Shown piece by piece: positions 1 through 6,743 of a DNA stretch of 64,000 bases. Origin of the DNA: JAXLRU01 sp046330935 (GTDB taxonomy: Bacteria; Actinomycetota; Actinomycetes; Actinomycetales; Kineosporiaceae); contig JAXLRU010000002.1 of the NCBI GenBank assembly GCA_046330935.1, positions 1,054,001-1,118,000 of the forward strand, given 5' to 3'. The notes beneath the pieces are model-generated. The model searched no databases. It was not told where the DNA came from and saw only the letters and a list, made by a program, of their open reading frames with translations. The position numbers were made by a program, and so were the translations under genes. Every line of letters begins with the position of its first letter. The first letter of the stretch is position 1.

Positions 1-2
1 TG

Positions 3-1952
3 GTCAAGACCCGCACGACCACGACCACCTACACCCTGTCCGGCTACGGCACCGATGTGGTGACCGTGGCTCAGACGGGCGGCCTCGGTACGGCGCTACC
101 GACCGTGACGACGACCTACAACGCGACGACCGGCTTGGCCGAGACCGTCAGCAACGGCACGGTGACGTCGCGCACGGGGTATGACGAGTTCGGTCGGGTG
201 GTCTCCTACAAGGAGAACGACACCGCCACCGGCGCCGCGGCCAACACCGTGACGACCGTGTACGACGACACGACCGGGCTCGTGACCTCCACCACCGACG
301 CCAAGGGCACCGTCACCAACACCTACAACTCCACCACCGAATACCGGAACCTGGTCACCTCGATGACGGTGTCCGGAATCACGGGAGCCTTCTCGGCTAC
401 ATACGACACCGACGGCGGACTGGCCACCCAGACCTGGCCCAACGGCGTCACCCAGACGATCACCGATGACGAGGCAGGGGAGACGACGTCCCGGAACATC
501 ACCGGTTCCGGCGTGACCTGGCTGTCGGAGGTCCTGTCCTCCACCACCCACGGGCAGACGTTCCGGGCCAGCTACTCCGGGGCCGAGGACTACAGCGGGC
601 GCCGGAAGTACGAGTACGACGCGGCGGGTCGGTTGAAGACGTCCTACCACCGCCTCCTCGGCCCCGCCTACGGCGACAAGGGACAGTGCACCACCCGCAC
701 CTACACGCTCGACGCCAACGGCAACCGCACCTTCCAGCGCGTGTTCAACCCGCTCAGTGACGGGGCCTGCCAGGCCACCACAGCGGCATCGACGATGCAG
801 CACACCTACGACATCGCCGACCGGCTGCGTTCGGCCACCAGCGACGTCGGGCTCGTCTACGACGCGTTCGGGCGGATCACCACCCTCCCCAGCGCCGACA
901 CCGCCGACGCCGGCGGGAACGTCACCCTCGGGTACTACACCAACGACATGGTGCGGACCCAGACCCGCGGGACCACGACCACCACGTACACCCTCGACCC
1001 CGCAGGCCGCCTCGCGACCCGCGCTACGTCGGGTGGGGCGACGCTGGTCAACCACTACGACGACGCATCCAGCGATTCTCCTGACTGGATCGCCGAGGAC
1101 GCCGCCGGGACCACCTGGACCCGCAACATCACGGGCCTGGACGGCAACCTCGCCGCCACCATCAACCAGGCTGGTGCGATCACCTGGCAGGTCACCAACG
1201 CCCACGGCGACGTCGTCGCCACCGCACCCGACGGCGCCGTCGCACCGTCGAACTACTACCTCACCGACGAGTTCGGCCTCGGTGTCAGCGGCTGGACCAG
1301 CCCCAGCCGCTACGGCTGGCTCGGCGGGAAGCAGCGCCCCGGTGACACGCTCGGCGGGCTGGTGCTCATGGGGGTGCGGCTGTACGCCCCGGTTCTCGGT
1401 CGATTCCTGTCCACCGACCCCGTTGCGGGTGGGAACGAGAACGCCTACAACTACCCCAACGACCCGGTCAACGCGTTCGACCTCGACGGTAAGAGTTGGC
1501 GCAGCAAGCTCTGGGGTGGAGTGAAGGCCGCGGGGAAGTTTGCATGGAAGTACAAATCCACTATTGGTCAGATAGCTGGATGCGCGGTCAGCATCGCGGC
1601 ATGTGCCGCCATTACGGCAGCGCAGTTCGCGTACCGCTCGTACAAGCGCGGTAGCACGTATGGTTGGGGAAGGGATACCTGGAGGGGGATCGCCGGAGAC
1701 GCCGTGATGACTGCCGCCACCTTTGCAATCAAGGCGCCCGTTGGGCGTTACTTGAAGACAAGCGGGTACTGGCGCTCCATGTCAAAGGTCCGAAAGTTCG
1801 GCCTCTCAACTGCGATGGGGGCGCCTGGTTACCTCCATACGGCTGCAGGTACCTACTACGGGATGACGGGTAGGCGGCACTGGCTATACAACCAGGGCGG
1901 TAGGAGATCGTCGATCGGGCAGCGCCTTGCATACCAGTCGATCTACTCGTGA
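3..1952 (+). CDS. Rhs/YD-repeat polymorphic toxin, 3' part (5' end outside window)
   Basis: The frame is open to the left edge, so the N-terminus is missing; the GTG at 57 is only an internal start-like codon. The visible part is made of YD/RHS repeats (YDEFGRV, YDAAGRL, YDIADRL, YDAFGRI, LDPAGRL). It ends in the Rhs-associated core at about 1311-1493, with the signature LYAPVLGRFLSTDPV and then NAYNYPNDPVN. Known Rhs proteins form a shell around a C-terminal toxin that is released at this core. The tip after the core (about 1494-1949, 152 residues) is clearly less GC-rich than the rest. It has one hydrophobic stretch (AGCAVSIAACAAITAAQF) and no nuclease motif I recognise. The change in base composition suggests tip exchange. 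The stop codon overlaps the next gene, as expected for a toxin-immunity pair. The family is secure; the toxic activity is unknown. Confidence 0.9.
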   Translation, partial: VKTRTTTTTYTLSGYGTDVVTVAQTGGLGTALPTVTTTYNATTGLAETVSNGTVTSRTGYDEFGRVVSYKENDTATGAAANTVTTVYDDTTGLVTSTTDAKGTVTNTYNSTTEYRNLVTSMTVSGITGAFSATYDTDGGLATQTWPNGVTQTITDDEAGETTSRNITGSGVTWLSEVLSSTTHGQTFRASYSGAEDYSGRRKYEYDAAGRLKTSYHRLLGPAYGDKGQCTTRTYTLDANGNRTFQRVFNPLSDGACQATTAASTMQHTYDIADRLRSATSDVGLVYDAFGRITTLPSADTADAGGNVTLGYYTNDMVRTQTRGTTTTTYTLDPAGRLATRATSGGATLVNHYDDASSDSPDWIAEDAAGTTWTRNITGLDGNLAATINQAGAITWQVTNAHGDVVATAPDGAVAPSNYYLTDEFGLGVSGWTSPSRYGWLGGKQRPGDTLGGLVLMGVRLYAPVLGRFLSTDPVAGGNENAYNYPNDPVNAFDLDGKSWRSKLWGGVKAAGKFAWKYKSTIGQIAGCAVSIAACAAITAAQFAYRSYKRGSTYGWGRDTWRGIAGDAVMTAATFAIKAPVGRYLKTSGYWRSMSKVRKFGLSTAMGAPGYLHTAAGTYYGMTGRRHWLYNQGGRRSSIGQRLAYQSIYS

Positions 1953-2329
1953 TGGTTCATCCTGGGGTGCGAGTCTCGGACGAGGAGGTCCGCATAGAGT
2001 TCCCGGGGCTTGGTCGGCACGTCCGAGTCACGAGGCAGGGGGTGATCTGGCGAGATGCAACGACTGCACGGGAGATTGCAGCCGAAAGAATCTCCTCCAC
2101 GGCTCTGACGGGTACCCCCCGGTGGCCCACCTGGAAGTATCTGGTGGCTTCGGCGTGGAACTTCACGGACCTAGTTCCAGTCGACATCGGAGACGCGCTG
2201 AATCTGGAGATAACAGAGAGGTCGGGGGTAACGCATCTGGTAGCTCTGGGCAGGGCGCCCCGCGGCTTATCCGCGCACGACATCGAGGTGGCAAACGACA
2301 AAGTGCGCTCCCTTCTTGGCCTCGCCTGA
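1952..2329 (+). CDS. Candidate immunity protein for the Rhs tip
   Basis: The ATG at 1952 shares one base with the TGA of the Rhs gene (TGATG), so the two are translationally coupled; a GTG at 1949 is an alternative start. The product is 125 residues, soluble, with no signal peptide or membrane segment. It is rich in Val, Thr and Trp (motifs RVTRQGVIWRDA and WPTWKYLVASAWNF). I do not recognise the family. Position directly behind a polymorphic toxin tip, small size and the same lowered GC content as the tip are the usual marks of a cognate immunity gene. The assignment rests on context, not on similarity. Confidence 0.6.
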   Translation: MVHPGVRVSDEEVRIEFPGLGRHVRVTRQGVIWRDATTAREIAAERISSTALTGTPRWPTWKYLVASAWNFTDLVPVDIGDALNLEITERSGVTHLVALGRAPRGLSAHDIEVANDKVRSLLGLA

Positions 2330-2509
2330 CGGAGGTGGCGGTCCTGTCGAAGTAGGTCGCGATGGCCCACTTTGGTAGAATGACCTGGGGTGCGAAAATG
2401 TCCTATCCAACTCAATAACGAGGCGCTGCTTGAGGCGCGTGATGAGCTGCGCGACGCCGTCATCCCGGCTCAATGCGTCCGGCCCGCCGCCCGCCTTCGA
2501 ACCGCCGAC
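2330..2509. other. Gene-free gap between immunity gene and IS
   Basis: I see no convincing gene here. The stretch has somewhat lower GC content and may be the remnant of an older insertion or a broken toxin/immunity tail. Confidence 0.4.
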
Positions 2510-3549
2510 CTAGTGGTCCGTCTTTGAAGTCTTCTGACGGTTGGCCTTGGCGAGGACTTCGTCGGCGGTCTTGGTCCAGGTGAAGGGGTGGGCGCGGTCG
2601 TTCCAGCTGTCGATGAACGCGCGGATCTTGGTGTTGAGGTCCTTGACGGAGGTGAACACGCCGCGGCGGATGGCGGCGTTCGACGATGCCGAACCAGACC
2701 TCGACGAGGTTCATCCAGGAGGCGTGCGGGTGGGGTGAAGTGGACCTTGACCTGGGGGTTGGCGGTCAGCCAGTCCTTGATCTCGGTGGTCTTGTGCGCG
2801 GCGTAGTTGTCCATGACCAGGTGCAGCTCGGTGTCGGGGTAGGCGCGGGTGACCTGCTTGAGGAACGCCAGAAACTCCTGGTGGCGGTGGCGGGGCTTGC
2901 ACGCCGCGGTCACGTGCCCGGTGGCGATGTCCAGGGCGGCGAACAGGGTGGAGGTGCCGTGGCGGACGTAGTCGTGGCTGCGGCGCTCGATCCAGACCTG
3001 GTTGCAGGGGCAGGATCGGCTGGGTCCGGTCCAGGGCCTGGATCTGGGACTTCTCGTCCACGCACAGCACGATCGCGTTCTCCGGGGGCGCCAGGTACAG
3101 GCCGACGATGTCGCTGACCTTGGCGACCAGCTGCGGGTCGGTGGAGAACCGGAACGACTCCGCCCGCCAGGGCTGGACCGTAGGAGCGCCACGCCCGCGC
3201 GACCGTCGCTGGACTGATCTTCAACCGGGCCGCCAGCAGCCGCGAGGACCAGTGCGTCACCCCGAGCCGCTTGGGCGGTGGAACCAGCGTGGCAGCCACG
3301 ATCGCCGAGTGATCCACGGTCCGCCGGCCCGCGGCCAGGTCGCCCAACCCCGCCAGGCCCGACTTCTGGTAGCGGCCACGCCAGGTCAAGACCGTCGGGA
3401 CCGACACCCCCAACGCCGCCGCGATCTGCGTGTTCGCCACCCCATCGGCGGGCCATCAACACGATCCGCGCCCGCCGCGCAGCACCCGCAGCCACCGTCG
3501 AGGCCCGCGTCCACCGCTCCAACTCAGCACGATCACCATCACGAAGCAT
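2510..3549 (-). pseudogene. IS630-family transposase, frameshifted
   Basis: The protein can be followed across all three minus frames. The N-terminal helix-turn-helix part (ERWTRASTVAAGAARRARIV, then MANTQIAAALGVSVPTVLTW) runs into a second HTH region (LKISPATVARAWRSYG). A DDE core follows: the first Asp in LCVDEKSQIQALDRTQP, the second in LHLVMDNYAAHKT and the Glu in NLVEVWFGIVERR. Each block lies in a different frame, so at least four frameshifts break the gene. The catalytic residues themselves survive. The element is therefore probably not able to transpose on its own, unless the indels are sequencing errors. Confidence 0.75.
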
Positions 3550-3629
3550 CAATGCCGGAGCAGGTCGATTCGCCACACTCCCATGGTCCCCAACCCCAAC
3601 CATAAAGTCATTAACGACACGCGACACTA
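2511..3629. mobile_element. IS630-family insertion sequence, about 1.1 kb
   Basis: Both ends carry CTAG: CTAGTG on the left (2510-2515) and its complement CACTAG on the right (3625-3630). The terminal sequences are imperfect inverted repeats. The flanking TA dinucleotides (2511-2512 and 3628-3629) fit the TA target of IS630/Tc1-type elements, and the length matches the family. The single transposase gene fills the element on the minus strand, and its TAG stop lies in the left terminal CTAG. The element sits between the Rhs immunity gene and the katG terminator. Confidence 0.7.
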
Positions 3630-3636
3630 GTGGGTA

Positions 3637-3673
3637 GAGCCCCGTGCGAGCCGTTCAGGCTCGCACGGGGCTC
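3637..3673 (-). terminator. Strong hairpin downstream of katG
   Basis: A perfect 16-bp inverted repeat (3637-3652 and 3658-3673) with a 5-nt loop GTTCA lies 20 nt after the katG stop. There is no T tract, which is common for terminators in high-GC actinobacteria. It also separates katG from the IS element. Confidence 0.8.
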
Positions 3674-3692
3674 CCGTGTGTTTGTCGACGGA

Positions 3693-5876
3693 TCAGGCCA
3701 GCTCGAACCTGTCCAGCATCATGACCTTGTCCCAGGCGGCGACGAAGTCACGCACGAACGTCTCGTGGGCGTCGTCGGCGGCGTAGACCTCGGCGACGGC
3801 CCGCAGGACGGAGTTCGACCCGAAGATCAGGTCGTTGCGGGTCGCGGTCCAGCGCAGCGATCCCGAGGCGTCGCGGCCCTCGAACACCTCGTCGCCACCC
3901 TCGATGGGAGCCCACGTCGTCCCGAGGTCCATCAGGTGGACGAAGAAGTCGTTCGTGAGCACGCCGGGCCGGTCGGTGAGGACGCCGTGCGTCGACCCCT
4001 GCACGTTGGCGCCGAGGACGCGCAGGCCGGCGGTGAGCACCGCCATCTGCGGCGCCGACAGCGTCAGCATCGACGCCCGGTCCACGAACTGGGCCTCCGT
4101 GGAGCGGCCGTCGCCCTTGCCGAGGTAGTTGCGGAAGCCGTCGGTGCGCGGCTCGAGGTAGCCGACGGACTCGACGTCCGTCATCTCCTGTGTCGCGTCG
4201 GTGCGGCCGGGCGTGAACGGCACGGTCACGGTGACGCCGGCGGCAGCGGCCGCCTGCTCGATCGCCGCACACCCGCCGAGCACGATGAGGTCGGCCAGCG
4301 ACACCTGCGCGCCGCCCCGGGCGTTGAACGCGGCCTGCACCGACTCGATCGCCCGCAGCGCGCCCGCCAGCTCGGCGGGCTCGTTGACCTCCCACGCGTT
4401 CTGGGGGGCCAGGCGGATGCGGGCGCCGTTGGCGCCGCCGCGCTTGTCGGTGCCGCGGAACGTGGACGCCGACGCCCACGCCGTCGCGATCAGCCGCGAG
4501 GGCGAGACCCCGGACGCCAGCAGCAGCCCCTTCAGCTCCGTGATCTCGGCCTCGCCGACCAGCGGCCCCTCGACCGGGGGCACCGGGTCCTGCCAGACGA
4601 GCTGCTCGGCCGGCACCTCCGGGCCGAGGTAGCGCGAGACGGGGCCCATGTCGCGGTGGGTCAGCTTGAACCAGGCGCGCGCGAACGCGTCGGCGAAGGC
4701 CGCCGGGTCGGAGTGGAACCGCCGCGAGATCTGCTCATACGCCGGGTCCACGCGCAGCGCGAGGTCGGTGGTGAGCATCATCGGGGCGTTCTTCTTGCCG
4801 GGGACGTGCGCGTCGGGCACCAGCTCGGCGGCGGCCGGGTCGGTGGGCTTCCACTGCTTGGCGCCGGCGGGGCTCTCGGTCAGCTCCCACTCGAAGCTGA
4901 ACAGCATGTCGAAGTAGCCCATGTCCCAGGCGATCGGGTTGGGCGTCCACGCGCCCTCGAGGCCGCTGGTGATGGTGTCGGCGCCCTTGCCGGTCCCGTG
5001 GCTGTTCTTCCAGCCCATCCCCATCTCGTGGATGTCGCCCGCCTCGGGCTCGGCGCCGACGACGCCCTCGGGGTTGCGCGCGCCGTGCACCTTGCCGAAG
5101 GTGTGGCCACCGGCGATCAGCGCGACGGTCTCCTCGTCGTTCATCGCCATTCGCCCGAACGTCTCGCGGATGTCGCGCGCCGCGGCCAGCGCGTCGGGGT
5201 TGCCGTTCGGGCCCTCGGGGTTGACGTAGATGAGGCCCATCTGGACGGCGGCCAGCGGGTTGGCGAGCTTGCGGTCGCCGGAGTAGCGCTGGTCGCCGAG
5301 CCACTCGCCCTCGTTGCCCCAGTCGACGTGCTCGGGCTCCCACACGTCGGCGCGGCCCCCGCCGAATCCGAACGTCTGGAAGCCCATCGACTCCAGCGCG
5401 ACGTTGCCGGCGAGGATCATCAGGTCGGCCCACGAGAGCTTACGGCCGTACTTCTTCTTCACCGGCCACAGCAGTCGGCGGGCCTTGTCGAGGTTGGCGT
5501 TGTCCGGCCAGCTGTTCAGCGGCGCGAACCGCTGCTGCCCCGCCCCGCCGCCGCCGCGCCCGTCCTGCACCCGGTAGGTGCCGGCGCTGTGCCAGGCCAT
5601 GCGGATCATCAGCGGGCCGTAGTGGCCCCAGTCGGCCGGCCACCACTCCTGCGAGGTGGTGAGCAGCTCGGCGATGTCGCGCTTCACGTCGGCGAGATCG
5701 AGGGTCTGGAACTCGGCCGCGTAGTCGAAGTCGGCGCCCAGGGGGTTGCCCGCGGGGTGGTTCGCGTGCAGGACGCTCACGTCCAGCTGGTTCGGCCACC
5801 AGTCGCGGTTGCCGCGCACGCGGGCCGTGCGGCCCTCGGTCGCGACGAGGACGGGGGTCTCTTCGGACGTCGTCAC
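3693..5876 (-). CDS. katG: Catalase-peroxidase KatG
   Basis: Bifunctional haem enzyme of class I peroxidases that removes hydrogen peroxide. It is 727 residues, the normal length, with both the catalytic N-terminal and the haem-free C-terminal peroxidase domains. Distal residues Arg92, Trp95 and His96 are in IRMAWHSAGTYR. The Met-Tyr-Trp adduct is complete: Trp95, Tyr217 (LIYVNPEGPNGN) and Met243 (FGRMAMNDEET). The proximal haem ligand is His258 (IAGGHTFGKVHG). The start is a GTG at 5876 preceded by AAGGAG. It lies 33 nt behind furA, so the two form the classical furA-katG operon, repressed by FurA and induced by peroxide in mycobacteria and streptomycetes. Confidence 0.97.
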   Translation of the reverse strand: MTTSEETPVLVATEGRTARVRGNRDWWPNQLDVSVLHANHPAGNPLGADFDYAAEFQTLDLADVKRDIAELLTTSQEWWPADWGHYGPLMIRMAWHSAGTYRVQDGRGGGGAGQQRFAPLNSWPDNANLDKARRLLWPVKKKYGRKLSWADLMILAGNVALESMGFQTFGFGGGRADVWEPEHVDWGNEGEWLGDQRYSGDRKLANPLAAVQMGLIYVNPEGPNGNPDALAAARDIRETFGRMAMNDEETVALIAGGHTFGKVHGARNPEGVVGAEPEAGDIHEMGMGWKNSHGTGKGADTITSGLEGAWTPNPIAWDMGYFDMLFSFEWELTESPAGAKQWKPTDPAAAELVPDAHVPGKKNAPMMLTTDLALRVDPAYEQISRRFHSDPAAFADAFARAWFKLTHRDMGPVSRYLGPEVPAEQLVWQDPVPPVEGPLVGEAEITELKGLLLASGVSPSRLIATAWASASTFRGTDKRGGANGARIRLAPQNAWEVNEPAELAGALRAIESVQAAFNARGGAQVSLADLIVLGGCAAIEQAAAAAGVTVTVPFTPGRTDATQEMTDVESVGYLEPRTDGFRNYLGKGDGRSTEAQFVDRASMLTLSAPQMAVLTAGLRVLGANVQGSTHGVLTDRPGVLTNDFFVHLMDLGTTWAPIEGGDEVFEGRDASGSLRWTATRNDLIFGSNSVLRAVAEVYAADDAHETFVRDFVAAWDKVMMLDRFELA

Positions 5877-5909
5877 GGTGTCTCCTTCGTGGAACGGACG
5901 TTCTGGCGG

Positions 5910-6335
5910 TCAGGAGGCGGCGGAACAGGCGGGGCACACGCCCCAGTACGTGACCTCGGCCTCGTCGATGACGAAGCCGTGGTCGTCGGAGGCGGTCAGG
6001 CAGGGCGCGGGCTCGAGCGCGCAGTCGACGTCGGCGATCGCGCCGCAGGAGCGGCAGACGACGTGGTGGTGGTTGTCCCCGATGCGCGCCTCGTAGCGGG
6101 GGACGGAGCCCGCGGGTTCGATCCGCCGGACGAGCCGGGCGGCGGTGAGGGCGCGCAGGACGTCGTACACCGCCTGGGTGGACACCTCGCCGAGGCGTTC
6201 GCGGACGGCGTGGACGAGCGTGTCGGTGTCGGCGTGCGGTTGGTCGTGGACGGCGTGGAGCACCGCCAGGCGGGGACGGGTCACCCGAAGCGAGGCGCCA
6301 CGCAGCAGCTGCTCGGCGTCGGGCGGCGTGACCAT
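5910..6335 (-). CDS. furA: Fur-family peroxide-sensing repressor FurA/CatR
   Basis: 141 residues, typical for the family. An N-terminal winged helix (RVTRPRLAVLHAV, STQAVYDVLRALTAARLVRR) is followed by the dimerisation/metal domain with HHHVVCRSCG and a second pair WGVCPAC, which form the structural zinc site. In actinobacteria FurA senses peroxide through a bound metal and represses itself and katG. The gene is directly upstream of katG, and a FurA-box-like sequence sits just before its start. The operator is so close to the ATG (13 nt) that the transcript may be leaderless or nearly so, as described for mycobacterial furA. Confidence 0.93.
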   Translation of the reverse strand: MVTPPDAEQLLRGASLRVTRPRLAVLHAVHDQPHADTDTLVHAVRERLGEVSTQAVYDVLRALTAARLVRRIEPAGSVPRYEARIGDNHHHVVCRSCGAIADVDCALEPAPCLTASDDHGFVIDEAEVTYWGVCPACSAAS

Positions 6336-6348
6336 GCCCCCACCCTGA

Positions 6349-6376
6349 CCCCTTTTTTGGAATCAGTCAAGAAAAG
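6349..6376 (-). promoter_or_regulatory. FurA box / furA-katG promoter
   Basis: On the minus strand the sequence reads CTTTTCTTGACTGATTCCA followed by AAAAAGGGG. This closely resembles the AT-rich FurA operator of mycobacteria (TCTTGACT-N-ATTCCA-N-AAAAGG) and contains a TTGACT -35 element. It is the most AT-rich spot for kilobases around. It begins only 8 nt beyond the stop of the last flagellar-operon gene, with no terminator between. Confidence 0.8.
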
Positions 6377-6383
6377 TGGTGGA

Positions 6384-6743
6384 TCAGTTGTCCGGGCCCA
6401 CCATCGGCTGGAACGCGCCCTTGTCGGGCGCGCCGTCACGCGGCAGGGCGGCCGGGCCCTGCTGGGCCTCCATCCGCCGCAGCGCGGCCTCGGCCGCGGC
6501 GAGGTCGGTGGCGTCGGCCTCGTCGAGGAACCGGTCGATCGCCCGCGCCTTCGTGTCCATCTGGGCCGCGTAGTCGCTGATCAGCCCCTGGATCCAGCGG
6601 ATCCCCATCGCGCAGACGATCGCCACGAGCAGCCCGCGGACCAGCGCACCCGCCAGGTCGAGCTGGCCCGCCTCGACCTTGCGGTACAGCGGCAGCCCGG
6701 TGAGGGCCGCCGCGATCAGGATCCCCGCGCGCGTGGGGCTCAT
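6384..6743 (-). CDS. Small membrane protein at the end of the flhA operon
   Basis: 119 residues. The N-terminal half is hydrophobic (AGILIAAALTGLPLY, then ALVRGLLVAIVCAMGIRWI). The C-terminal half is a charged amphipathic helix (AQMDTKARAIDRFLDEADAT, AAAEAALRRMEA). The ATG at 6743 overlaps the stop of the FlhF-like gene by 4 nt, which fixes this start. I do not recognise the family. Its place as third gene behind flhA suggests an accessory role in the export apparatus or in placing the flagellum, but that is inference only. Confidence 0.75.
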   Translation of the reverse strand: MSPTRAGILIAAALTGLPLYRKVEAGQLDLAGALVRGLLVAIVCAMGIRWIQGLISDYAAQMDTKARAIDRFLDEADATDLAAAEAALRRMEAQQGPAALPRDGAPDKGAFQPMVGPDN

